From: an uncultured Collinsella sp.
GTDB lineage: Bacteria > Actinomycetota > Coriobacteriia > Coriobacteriales > Coriobacteriaceae
DNA length: 13,621 nt
Assembly: GCA_902493915.1 (NCBI GenBank)
Contig: CABUQY010000043.1
Location: forward strand, 1 to 13,621
Direction: 5' to 3'
Both the position numbers and the translations under genes were made by a program. Below, one piece after another: positions 1 to 7,063 of the stretch (position 1 is its first letter; every line of letters starts with the position of its first letter). The notes under the pieces are model-generated. The model did not search any database, had not been told where the DNA came from, and saw nothing but the letters and a program-made list of their open reading frames with translations.

Positions 1-420
1 GAAGCCGCCCGCGATGAGCGCGCCGCGGATATAGGCAAGCCTGCAGCAGGGACGGGCAACGATATGTCGGGGCACGCCGGCGACAAGTCCTCCCCTACGG
101 TCGAGGATACCCAGCAGCACCAGAGCCTTATCCAGGTCTGGCTGATCAGGCAAGGTGATGAGGTAGTTTCGAACCTTATGCAAGACCGATTTACGAACGG
201 TGAATTCCGTTTTGAGCTTAAGGATGCGATGCGTCAGTGTGATCATCGTGCGCGCGACGGCGCCCGTCTCGGTCGCGACCGTCAAACGATACCGCCCGGA
301 GCCGGCCAGCGAAAGTGTACCGCTCACACGCGTCAGGGCGGCAAGCGTCGACAAATCGCAGTATTCACATTCGGGTTCGCAGCGCGCGAGCTCGTCGCGC
401 ACCTCAGCGGTAAACGACAT
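1..420 (-). CDS. whiA: WhiA, DNA-binding regulator (5' part only)
   Basis: This is the first 140 codons of WhiA; the gene runs off the left edge. Translation from the ATG at 420 begins MSFTAEVRDELAR, then C-E-P-E-C-E-Y-C, and continues with LAALTRVSGTLSLAG and later LLGILDRRGG and YIRGALIAGGF. These are typical of the WhiA N-terminal LAGLIDADG-like domain; the C-terminal helix-turn-helix lies outside the window. WhiA is a sporulation and cell-division regulator in Streptomyces and is conserved in most Gram-positives, including non-sporulating ones. The start is 6 bases past the rapZ stop, with an AAGG-type ribosome binding site inside the end of rapZ, so the two genes are almost certainly cotranscribed. 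The usual partner gene yvcK is missing between them. Confidence 0.9.
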   Translation of the reverse strand, partial: MSFTAEVRDELARCEPECEYCDLSTLAALTRVSGTLSLAGSGRYRLTVATETGAVARTMITLTHRILKLKTEFTVRKSVLHKVRNYLITLPDQPDLDKALVLLGILDRRGGLVAGVPRHIVARPCCRLAYIRGALIAGGF

Positions 421-426
421 GCAGGC

Positions 427-1347
427 CTATGCCTTCGTGTTGGCGCGTGACAGATCGCGGTGGGAGATGCTCACATGATATTGAGCGCCTTCCAAATAAC
501 GTGCCGTGGCCTCGGCGATGGCAACGCTGCGGTGTTGACCGCCCGTGCAGCCGATGGCAATAGAAAGCTGTGGCTTGCCCTCCGCGATATAGCCCGGCAT
601 CACCGTATCGAGCAGCTGCGTCCAAGCTTTCCAGAACTCCTGGGTCTTGGGATGGTCCAGAACAAAGTCGGAGACCTTCTTATCGAGACCGGTCATGGTG
701 CGCATCTCGGGATCGTAGAACGGATTGGGCAGGAAGCGAACGTCGATCATAATGTCCGCCTCAACGGGCATACCGTGCTTAAAGCCAAACGAGAACACGT
801 GAACGTCCATGAGCTGCTGGTCGGACAACTCGGAGAACGCCATGCGCAATTTGTTGCGCAGGGCAGAGGTACGCAGGCGGCTCGTGTCGATGATCATATC
901 GGCTCGGTCGCGCACACCCTGCAGCTGCAGGCGCTCGCGCTGAATCGCATCGGCCGTAGTCTCCCCCGGCTTGGCAATGGGATGGCGGCGGCGGTTTTCG
1001 CTATAACGACGGATCAGCACCTCGTCAGAGGCCTCGAGAAACACGATGTCACAGCTCATCTCGCGCTCCTCGAGTGCGGCAACGGCATCGAGCAGCTCAT
1101 CGAACAAGCCCTGGCTGCGCAGGTCACAGGTGACGGCGAGATGCCTGCCCACGCCCGTATTGATGCCGACGAGCTCGGCAAGCTGGGCGATGAGACGCGG
1201 AGGCAGGTTATCGATGCAAAAATAGCCCATGTCCTCGAACACGTGCATGGCCTGTGTGCGGCCCGATCCGGACATTCCGGTGATGATGACGATATCGGGG
1301 ATGCGCTCCGAGCGCTCCGCCGCATCCATGGCATCTCCCTTTTGCAT
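427..1347 (-). CDS. rapZ: RapZ/YvcJ nucleotide-binding protein
   Basis: This encodes a 306-residue protein of the RapZ family, which in E. coli senses glucosamine-6-phosphate and steers small-RNA control of GlmS; in Gram-positives (YvcJ) it is a nucleotide-binding protein of less clear role. A Walker A loop GMSGSGRT lies at residues 24-31, with Arg in the usual Lys position as is common in actinobacterial members. The conserved C-terminal GCTGGQHRS is at about 266-274 and DNLPP follows the P-loop region. I chose the ATG at 1347 because AGGAGG lies 6 bases upstream (1354-1359). The ATG at 1329, preceded by GGGAG, is a possible alternative and would begin MDAAERSE; the open frame also extends upstream to 1383. 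It is followed 6 bases later by whiA. A terminator-like hairpin sits immediately before its ribosome binding site, so its expression may depend on read-through. Confidence 0.93.
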   Translation of the reverse strand: MQKGDAMDAAERSERIPDIVIITGMSGSGRTQAMHVFEDMGYFCIDNLPPRLIAQLAELVGINTGVGRHLAVTCDLRSQGLFDELLDAVAALEEREMSCDIVFLEASDEVLIRRYSENRRRHPIAKPGETTADAIQRERLQLQGVRDRADMIIDTSRLRTSALRNKLRMAFSELSDQQLMDVHVFSFGFKHGMPVEADIMIDVRFLPNPFYDPEMRTMTGLDKKVSDFVLDHPKTQEFWKAWTQLLDTVMPGYIAEGKPQLSIAIGCTGGQHRSVAIAEATARYLEGAQYHVSISHRDLSRANTKA

Positions 1348-1359
1348 GTGCTGCCTCCT

Positions 1360-1397
1360 GAAAACAAGCGCGGGACCCAGCAACCCGGATCCCGCGC
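1360..1397 (-). terminator. Rho-independent terminator-like hairpin after nanE, before rapZ
   Basis: The 8-bp arms GCGCGGGA (1368-1375) and TCCCGCGC (1390-1397) pair perfectly, and on the minus strand the hairpin is followed by TTGTTTTC (1367-1360). This is a good intrinsic terminator for the upstream operon ending at nanE. The T tract ends directly at the AGGAGG ribosome binding site of rapZ, leaving no room for a promoter between hairpin and rapZ. Either rapZ is served by read-through or a promoter lies upstream of the hairpin (a TATACT hexamer at 1421-1416 is a weak candidate -10 with no good -35), in which case the hairpin is an attenuator. Confidence 0.75.
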
Positions 1398-1448
1398 GGT
1401 CAATTGCCTATATTGAGTATACCGCCCCGAGCGGATACGAGGCCTGTC

Positions 1449-2135
1449 TTACGCCTCAAGCGCAGCCTTGAACCAACTCGTAATACTCGTGGGGTGTGTG
1501 ATGGCGGTGCCGACGACAACGGCCCAGGCGCCAGCATCGATCGCGGCGCGAGCCTCCTCGGGCGTATGCACGCGGCCCTCGCAAATGATGGGAAGGCCGG
1601 GGAATTCCTCGGTCGCCTGACGCAGGAGCGGCAGGTCGGGGCCATCGGCCATGGTGCAGTCGATGGCGGCGACGCCGTGAGAAAGCGTGGTGGATACCAG
1701 GTCGAAGCCCATGTCGACAGCACGACGAATGTCCTCGATGGTGGCACAGTCGGCCATCAGGAGCACACCCTCCTCGTGCAGCGGGCGGAAGGTATCCTCG
1801 ACCGTCTTGCCATCGGGGCGCGGGCGATCGGTGGCGTCGATCGCCACGATATCGGCACCGGCAGCAACGCAGGCGCGAGCGTGACGCAGCGTCGGCGTGA
1901 TGTAAACGCCCTCGTGCCCATCCTTCCACAGGCCGATGACGGGAACCTCACAGCGACCCTTAATGGCGGCAATGTCGGCAAGGCCCTGGCAGCGAATGGC
2001 GGCGGCGCCGCCGAGCTCACAAGCGCGAGACATTTGAGCCATGGTCTCGGGCGTACGAAGCGGCTCGCCCATATACGCCTGAACGCTCACGACGAGTTTA
2101 CCCTTCAGGGATTGAATCAAAGGATCGACGGTCAT
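1449..2135 (-). CDS. nanE: N-acetylmannosamine-6-phosphate 2-epimerase
   Basis: This is a 228-residue cytosolic TIM-barrel protein that converts ManNAc-6-P to GlcNAc-6-P, the last dedicated step of sialic acid breakdown. It starts MTVDPLIQSLKGKLVVSVQA and shows the family blocks GGAAAIRCQG, PVIGLWKDG, DIVAIDATDRPRPDG, MADCATIED, STTLSHG and IICEGRVHTPEEA. Lys71 and Glu186 match the catalytic Lys and Glu described for clostridial NanE. Its length is normal for the family. It is the last gene of the operon, about 70 bases after the ROK kinase, with a stem-loop in the gap and a terminator-like hairpin after its stop. The ribosome binding site is modest (GAAAGG about 10 bases upstream). Confidence 0.95.
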   Translation of the reverse strand: MTVDPLIQSLKGKLVVSVQAYMGEPLRTPETMAQMSRACELGGAAAIRCQGLADIAAIKGRCEVPVIGLWKDGHEGVYITPTLRHARACVAAGADIVAIDATDRPRPDGKTVEDTFRPLHEEGVLLMADCATIEDIRRAVDMGFDLVSTTLSHGVAAIDCTMADGPDLPLLRQATEEFPGLPIICEGRVHTPEEARAAIDAGAWAVVVGTAITHPTSITSWFKAALEA

Positions 2136-2160
2136 AAGGCTGCAACCTTTCTCAGAACAG

Positions 2161-2187
2161 CCTCCCGAGGCGTGTTGTCTCGGGAGG
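2161..2187 (-). other. Intercistronic stem-loop between ROK kinase and nanE
   Basis: CCTCCCGAG (2161-2169) and CTCGGGAGG (2179-2187) form a perfect 9-bp stem with a 9-base loop. On the minus strand it is followed by CTGTTCTGAG, not a T run, so it is a poor terminator. It more likely protects or trims the mRNA between the kinase and epimerase genes, or reduces read-through into nanE. Confidence 0.7.
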
Positions 2188-2205
2188 CTCCTACAGCAGA
2201 TACGT

Positions 2206-3171
2206 TTACTTTAACGAGGCAAGAAGATGCTCGGCGGCACCGATGAGCGGCGCGTCGCCCTCCAGCGAACCGATGAGGATCGGCGTGTCCTGAAGCGGAT
2301 CGAGCGCCTGGCTGGCATAGCCCTCGTGCACCGAATCCTTCCACGTCTGTGAACGCCAATCGGGACCTTGGTGGATCACGCCGCCCGAAAGGACGATGAC
2401 CTCAGGGTCCAGGATGTTAGCGAGCGAGCCCAAGCTGACACCCAGCGCAAAGCCGGCGTCATGGATGACCTCGGTCGCCTTTGCGTCGCCCGCACGGCAC
2501 AGGTCGTTCACATCGCGACCGACCGAAGGACGGCTGGGGTCGACGCGGCCAAAACGCTCATCGTACATTCGACCAATGGAAGTGCCCGAAGCAACCGACT
2601 CCAGATGGCCGGAACGCCCGCAGGCGCAGGGAATGCCGGCGGCAGCCGAGCACTCGATGTGGCCCATATGGCCGGCAGCACCATGGAAGCCCTGCATCAC
2701 GCGGCCGTTCTCGACATATGCGCCGCCGATGCCCGTACCGATGCCAAGACACAAGACGGAGAACTTGCCCTTGCCGACGCCCCAGTGAGCCTCGCCCAGA
2801 GCATGAGCCTGCACGTCGCCTACGACGGCAACGGGAAGACCGAGGTCCTCGCGCAGACGCGGCCCCAACTGAATGCCGGACCAGCCGGGCATGATCTCAT
2901 TGGCATACGCGATGGCGCCCGTCTTGGGATCGACGACGCCGGCGGCACCGATCCCGACGCCAAGGACCTCGACATCGGGATTCGCCTCGAGAGCGGCCTT
3001 GATGGACGCCTCGATACGCTGGAAGACGGCCTCGCCGCCCTCCTGGGCCTCGGTAGGAACCTCGGCCTCAAAAACGGGATGGGGCACACTACCGTCAGCC
3101 GGGTACTCCATGATGGCAGTCGCGATCTTAGTTCCGCCGATATCGACAGAGCAGACGTACTTGTTCTCCAT
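2206..3171 (-). CDS. nanK: ROK-family sugar kinase, probable N-acetylmannosamine kinase
   Basis: This is a 321-residue ROK kinase. The N-terminal phosphate loop DIGGTKIA is at residues 10-17, the second ATP-site block GIGTGIGGAYV at about 143-153, and the catalytic Asp is probably Asp119 in GDVQAHALGE. The ROK zinc site reads GHIE followed by CACGRSGHLE: His171, Cys182 and Cys184 are present, but the usual third Cys is His189, a variant I recall from some actinobacterial ROK proteins. ROK sequence alone does not fix the sugar; placement between the lyase and NanE makes ManNAc the best guess, with glucokinase as the alternative. The start has a strong AAGGAG site, itself paired in a small CTCC-TAA-GGAG hairpin. 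The 170-base gap to the preceding lyase gene holds a long palindrome. Confidence 0.88.
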   Translation of the reverse strand: MENKYVCSVDIGGTKIATAIMEYPADGSVPHPVFEAEVPTEAQEGGEAVFQRIEASIKAALEANPDVEVLGVGIGAAGVVDPKTGAIAYANEIMPGWSGIQLGPRLREDLGLPVAVVGDVQAHALGEAHWGVGKGKFSVLCLGIGTGIGGAYVENGRVMQGFHGAAGHMGHIECSAAAGIPCACGRSGHLESVASGTSIGRMYDERFGRVDPSRPSVGRDVNDLCRAGDAKATEVIHDAGFALGVSLGSLANILDPEVIVLSGGVIHQGPDWRSQTWKDSVHEGYASQALDPLQDTPILIGSLEGDAPLIGAAEHLLASLK

Positions 3172-3177
3172 GTCGCT

Positions 3178-3188
3178 CTCCTTAGGAG
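3178..3188 (-). promoter_or_regulatory. Ribosome binding site of the ROK kinase within a mini-hairpin
   Basis: On the minus strand CTCC-TAA-GGAG lies 6 bases before the ATG at 3171. GGAG is the Shine-Dalgarno core and CTCC is its complement, so four base pairs with a three-base loop could partly hide the site. A run TTTTTT lies just upstream. The hairpin is short and may be only marginally stable. Confidence 0.5.
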
Positions 3189-3239
3189 ATAAAAAACAAC
3201 TACAGGAAATGCGCCGTCAGGCTAGCCGTCACAGCGCGG

Positions 3240-3347
3240 TAAAGGTTTTCCAGGTGCCCGAAATCGCCGAGAAACCGTGTGACCATTGACCTAATGGGTC
3301 ATGGCCGCACGGTTGAACGGCGAGGTCGGGTGCCTGGAAAAGCTTTA
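3240..3347. repeat. 108-bp imperfect palindrome (MITE-like or structured intergenic RNA)
   Basis: The two arms start TAAAG and, read inward, share TTTTCCAGG, CCCGA, TCGCCG, AACCGTG and CCAT at matching positions: about 37 of 47 positions agree. The centre TGACC-TAATG-GGTCA forms a further 5-bp tip. No T tract follows on either strand, so it is not an ordinary terminator. The right end contributes the TAA stop of the lyase gene. Terminal TA on both sides and the length would fit a small inverted-repeat mobile element, but no second copy is in this window. As RNA on the minus strand it would separate the transporter/esterase/lyase message from the kinase/epimerase message. Confidence 0.8.
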
Positions 3348-4265
3348 AAGGAGACCGTTGTCCTGGAGGACCTTCTTAATCGCCTCGACGTTCTCGCCGG
3401 TCATGGCCTTCACCGGGCGCGGCATGGTCGGGCTGTCGAAGATACCCATGAGGTTCATAGCGGTCTTGAAGGCGCCGACGCCACCGGCATAGCCCTGGAC
3501 GCCCGAGGTGACATCCCAGATGTGCGAAATCTCATTGAGGCGATCCTGCTCGGCCTTGACGGTAGCCCAGTCACCAGCCTGAGCGGCCTTCCACTGACGC
3601 ACGTAGCCCTCGGGCTCAACGTTGGCGAGACCCGGGACGGAACCGTCGGCGCCACCGAGGTAGGCGCCGTCGACAACAACCTCGTGGCCGGTGAGAATGC
3701 TCATCGGATGGCCGTTCTTCTCGTTCTCCTGAACGAGGTAGCGGAACGAGATGTCATCACCCGAGGAATCCTTGACGCCAGCAAGGACGCCCTCGGCGCC
3801 GAGCTTGGCAAGGAGCTTCCAGGGGAGCTTGGTGTGAACGCAGACGGGAATGTCATAGGCGAAGATGGGCAGGTCGAGCTCCTCGTGCAGGATACGGAAG
3901 TGCTCCTCGACCTCGGTCATGCCCTGCAGGGCATAGAACGGGCAGGTGGCGACGAGGGCATCGGCGCCCAGCTCCTGGGCGACCTTGCCGTGCTCGATCA
4001 TGCGCTCGGTCTCGGTATCGATGATGCCGACCAGAACAGGCACACGGTGGTCGACGATACGAACGGCCTCGGCGATAATCTGGCGACGGCGCTCGTCGGT
4101 GGAGAAGACGACCTCGCCCGAGGATCCCAAGAAGAACAGGCCATCGACGCCGGCATCGATCATGCGGTTGATGCTGCGCTCAAAGGAGGCAACGTCGAGC
4201 TGGTGATCTTCGGTATCGGGAACAACGACGGGAGGGATAACGCCGGTGAATTTCTGAGTTGCCAC
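3345..4265 (-). CDS. nanA: DapA-family aldolase, probable N-acetylneuraminate lyase
   Basis: This encodes a 306-residue TIM-barrel aldolase of the DHDPS/N-acetylneuraminate lyase superfamily. The likely reaction is cleavage of N-acetylneuraminate to ManNAc and pyruvate through a Schiff base. The carboxylate-binding loop GSSGE is at 47-51, the catalytic Tyr at 137 (in AYDIP) and the Schiff-base Lys at 165 (GVKDSSGD); Tyr137 and Lys165 fall at the same numbers as in E. coli NanA. I chose the GTG at 4265 because AAGGAGA lies 5 bases upstream; the open frame continues to 4349 but that extension is not family-like. The 68-base gap to the preceding esterase-like gene holds only a weak TGCCA/TGGCA dyad. 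Superfamily members also include DHDPS and keto-acid aldolases; the neighbouring kinase and NanE argue for sialic acid. Confidence 0.82.
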   Translation of the reverse strand: MATQKFTGVIPPVVVPDTEDHQLDVASFERSINRMIDAGVDGLFFLGSSGEVVFSTDERRRQIIAEAVRIVDHRVPVLVGIIDTETERMIEHGKVAQELGADALVATCPFYALQGMTEVEEHFRILHEELDLPIFAYDIPVCVHTKLPWKLLAKLGAEGVLAGVKDSSGDDISFRYLVQENEKNGHPMSILTGHEVVVDGAYLGGADGSVPGLANVEPEGYVRQWKAAQAGDWATVKAEQDRLNEISHIWDVTSGVQGYAGGVGAFKTAMNLMGIFDSPTMPRPVKAMTGENVEAIKKVLQDNGLL

Positions 4266-4333
4266 AAGAATCTCCTTAGTTGTCTGGCGGGCGGCCCTAT
4301 GCCACCCACTCTTGTTGGCAGTGTCCAGGCCGT

Positions 4334-5185
4334 CTAGGCCAAAGAACACGAGTAGAACGTTTGGTTAAAAAAGTCGACGACTTCATTTTCGAACGCATTG
4401 ATGCGCTCGTGAGCGTATTTTGCATAGATGATATGTCTCCGGTCACACTCAAGACCGTTGAATACGGCAAACTGGCCCTTGGGATCGCTCACGGTATCCA
4501 TAAGCGATGTGCCCATGAGCACCAATCCGCGCACCCGAGACGACAGCGCCTCGAGGCCGTCAGGAAGCGGATTGGCAACCGCTGTGCAGGCGAGGCCCCG
4601 CTCGTCCAGAGCAGAAACCGCCAGCGCGACTCCGCCGCCAAGACCCTCGCCCCATGCAAAGATGCGGTCGGGGTCCATGCCATCCAGATTGCGCGCCACC
4701 TTCGCCAGCGCGCAACCCCAACGGACGCGCTCGACAAAAGCGGGCGAAGAAATCCCCCGCCGCAGGTCGTCCGCACCAGCAACATCGTCATCCAGCGCGA
4801 GGACGGCATACCCCATGGCAGCAAATCTGGTCATGTGATGCCAGCCGCGCACAGGCCGATCGATGTCGTGGAACATCAGGCACAACGGCACGCGCTCAGA
4901 TACTCGGGCACGACCGACAGGCTCGATCAAACGAGCGTGAATCGCATCGTCACCGAGCTCAAAGGAGACCTCCGAGTAACGGGCGCAGGGGTTAACAAAG
5001 TCAATCGCCGTTATGGCCAGGCCTTGAATCTCAAGATTCGAAGCGCATGTTTCTAAATCAGAAACACCTGCTTGGACATCACCGCGCCAGTCCCGATATT
5101 CTGCGAGCCTTGACGAAACCGTTCCAGGAATTCCCACGAGTCCGGGGACAATCAGCTCGTCAACATTGCTCTCGCACTTAGACAT
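4334..5185 (-). CDS. CE7-like esterase paralogue lacking the catalytic Ser (probable pseudo-enzyme)
   Basis: This 283-residue protein is a divergent relative of the esterase encoded just upstream. The shared C-terminal pattern is clear: both have QFAV(Y/F)N, an Asp in the matching position (Asp230) and a His in the last motif (AHERINAF, His259, against GHEEIQDF). However the nucleophile elbow reads GEGLGGG (179-185) where the active enzyme has GASQGGG, so the Ser is Gly181. The FHGYPG oxyanion-type segment is also altered to FHDIDR. It is therefore unlikely to be a normal serine esterase; a binding, partner or regulatory role, or decay in progress, are all possible. The frame is intact with no stop or shift. 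It starts with ATG overlapping the previous stop by 8 bases, with GGGGAGG upstream, so it is translationally coupled to the active paralogue. Confidence 0.8.
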   Translation of the reverse strand: MSKCESNVDELIVPGLVGIPGTVSSRLAEYRDWRGDVQAGVSDLETCASNLEIQGLAITAIDFVNPCARYSEVSFELGDDAIHARLIEPVGRARVSERVPLCLMFHDIDRPVRGWHHMTRFAAMGYAVLALDDDVAGADDLRRGISSPAFVERVRWGCALAKVARNLDGMDPDRIFAWGEGLGGGVALAVSALDERGLACTAVANPLPDGLEALSSRVRGLVLMGTSLMDTVSDPKGQFAVFNGLECDRRHIIYAKYAHERINAFENEVVDFFNQTFYSCSLA

Positions 5186-6155
5186 GAGCCTCCCCTCCCT
5201 TGCAGAAAAACGGAATGATCAGATCGTCAAAATCCTGAATCTCCTCGTGGCCAAAGCCTTCAAAGAACTCATGACGCTTTTCGCAGGTCAGGTTGTTATA
5301 GACCGCAAACTGCGTCGCTGGCGGACAGACGATATCGGCTGTGCCGGTGCCAAACAGCACGGGGCATTTGACCATAGGGGCAAAGTTCTTGGAATCGAAG
5401 TACGCCAGCTTGGCATAGGCTTCGTCAATACGAGTCGAGTCCTCGTCAAACCAGCGAGACCAATAGCGCAGGCCCTCGTAGGCAATGTCGTCGGCATCCA
5501 AATCCCAAACTAGGCGGAAATCTGACAGGAAGGGATAGAGGATGGCGGCACGATTGATAAGCTCGCTGTTAAGCGCACAGGTCGCAATGCCCAAACCGCC
5601 GCCCTGCGACGCGCCGTTCACAAACACACGCGCAAGATCGATGCCCTCGAGCTCGCGAACGATGCGGCACAGGATGCGAATATCTTGGTGCAAGCGGACA
5701 TAGTAGAGGTTGGCCGGGTCGCCGTCGATACCGGCGACGATATGACCGGCAACCGTTGTGCCCTCAAATCCACCAATGTCCTCGGAGGGACCTCCTTGGC
5801 CGGGGCAGTCGAGGGCGATGAGTGCCATGCCCATGCCCGCAAACGACGCCTGCTCAAACCAGCTGCGGCTTGCACCCGGATACCCATGGAACTGAAGTAC
5901 CAATGGCACGGGCTCGTCCGAGACGGGTTTAAGGTACTTGGCATGCAGGCGAGCGCCACACATGCCGGTATACCAGAGGTCGAAAAGCTGGCAGGTCACG
6001 GCATCGGCGACCGATGCCGTCTCGATCGCATAGTCAAGCCCGACGGCGTCGGCCTCGGCCATGCGATCCTTCCAAAAGAGATCGAAATCTGATGGACGGG
6101 GCATGGCGCCCCGATACCCACCAAATTGCTGTTGTAGCTCCTGAGCGCTTGGCAT
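5178..6155 (-). CDS. CE7-family acetyl esterase (acetylxylan esterase/cephalosporin-C deacetylase type)
   Basis: This is a 325-residue alpha/beta hydrolase of carbohydrate esterase family 7. The N-terminal block GYRG-x-MPRPSDFDLFWKDR is typical, the oxyanion region is QFHGYPG (88-94), and the triad is visible as Ser183 in GASQGG, Asp274 in GTADIVCPP and His303 in GFGHEE. Family members remove acetyl groups from sugars and are usually cytosolic; no signal peptide is seen. In this operon removal of O-acetyl groups from imported sialic acids is an attractive role, but the family sequence does not show the substrate. I chose ATG 6155 over an in-frame TTG at 6170; the ribosome binding site is weak for both. 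A strong stem-loop precedes the gene and the next gene overlaps its stop. Confidence 0.9.
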   Translation of the reverse strand: MPSAQELQQQFGGYRGAMPRPSDFDLFWKDRMAEADAVGLDYAIETASVADAVTCQLFDLWYTGMCGARLHAKYLKPVSDEPVPLVLQFHGYPGASRSWFEQASFAGMGMALIALDCPGQGGPSEDIGGFEGTTVAGHIVAGIDGDPANLYYVRLHQDIRILCRIVRELEGIDLARVFVNGASQGGGLGIATCALNSELINRAAILYPFLSDFRLVWDLDADDIAYEGLRYWSRWFDEDSTRIDEAYAKLAYFDSKNFAPMVKCPVLFGTGTADIVCPPATQFAVYNNLTCEKRHEFFEGFGHEEIQDFDDLIIPFFCKGGEAHV

Positions 6156-6191
6156 GGCTCGTGAACCCAACCTTTCGAAATCGCAACGGAG

Positions 6192-6219
6192 GTGCGCCCG
6201 GCAAGGGAACCGGGCGCAC
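6192..6219 (-). other. Strong stem-loop between transporter and esterase genes
   Basis: GTGCGCCCGG (6192-6201) and CCGGGCGCAC (6210-6219) form a perfect 10-bp GC-rich stem with an 8-base loop, 16 bases after the stop of the last transporter gene. On the minus strand it is followed by CTCCGTTGCG, with no T tract. It probably stabilises the 3' end of the transporter message or causes partial termination. Confidence 0.75.
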
Positions 6220-6235
6220 GGGAGGGAAAGCGAGG

Positions 6236-7063
6236 CTACTCGCCGAGCTTGGGATGCAGCAGCGACGGCGCAGCGCCGAGCAGCATCTTGGTGTAGGGGT
6301 CCTGGGGGTGCTGGAAGACCTGCTTGGCCTCGCCCTGCTCGACGATCTTGCCACCATTCATAACGATGATGTCGTCAGAGATATAGCGGACCGTCTGGAT
6401 GTCATGGCTGATGAACACCATGGCCAGGCCGAGCTCCTTCTTAAGGTCGGTCAGCAGGTTGAGAATCTGCGCGCGGACCGAAACATCCAGAGCCGAGGTG
6501 GGCTCGTCGGCGATGATGGCATCGGGGTTCAGCGACAGGGCACGGGCAATTGCGACGCGCTGGCGCTGGCCGCCCGAAAGCTGGCCGGGAAGAACCTCGG
6601 CGGCGGAGCTGGGCAGACCGGTGAGCTCCAAGAGTTCCTTGACGCGCTTCTCCTGCTCGGCCTCGGTACCCAGGTTGTGGACGCGCATGGGGTCGAGCAG
6701 CTGCTCGCGAACGACCATGCGGGGGTTGAGCGCCGTGGCCGGGTTCTGGAACACGACCGAGATGACGCGACCCATGTGGCGACGGTCCTCGGCGGTACGT
6801 TTGGTAACGTCCTTGCCCTTAAAGTAGACCTTGCCGCTCGTGGGGGCCTGCAGGCCGCACATGACGTTAGCGGTGGTGGACTTACCGCAACCGGACTCGC
6901 CGACGATGCCGATCGTCTGACCGGGCATGAGCTTAATCGTTACACCCTGGACGGCGTGAACCAGGTTGGGGTGCAGAATCGAGCCGGTACGGGTCCTAAA
7001 GGTGACGTGGACGTCATCAAGGAAGATGATCGGCTCGACGCCGTTGACTGCGGTCTCGCTCAT
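6236..7063 (-). CDS. Oligopeptide/opine-type ABC importer ATPase (OppF/DppF-like)
   Basis: This is a 275-residue ATPase that energises the importer from the cytosolic side. Walker A GESGCGKS is at 55-62, the Q-loop Gln at 106, signature LSGGQ at 162-166, Walker B IIADE at 183-187 and the H-loop His at 220. The C-terminal extension typical of OppD/OppF proteins is short, ending soon after HPQDPYTKMLLGAAPSLL. The stop of the upstream permease-ATPase gene is followed directly by this ATG. Its ribosome binding site, GGAGGTGAT, is encoded within the last codons of that gene and is an unusually full match to the 16S rRNA tail, so the two products should be made in a fixed ratio. The imported sugar is inferred from the operon. 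Confidence 0.94.
   Translation of the reverse strand: MSETAVNGVEPIIFLDDVHVTFRTRTGSILHPNLVHAVQGVTIKLMPGQTIGIVGESGCGKSTTANVMCGLQAPTSGKVYFKGKDVTKRTAEDRRHMGRVISVVFQNPATALNPRMVVREQLLDPMRVHNLGTEAEQEKRVKELLELTGLPSSAAEVLPGQLSGGQRQRVAIARALSLNPDAIIADEPTSALDVSVRAQILNLLTDLKKELGLAMVFISHDIQTVRYISDDIIVMNGGKIVEQGEAKQVFQHPQDPYTKMLLGAAPSLLHPKLGE

Noticed and set aside
3279..4337. A 352-codon plus-strand frame opposite the lyase gene, and similar plus-strand frames at 460-1416 and 1404-2246.
   Set aside because: All oppose genes with clear catalytic motifs and show no family features or convincing ribosome binding sites.
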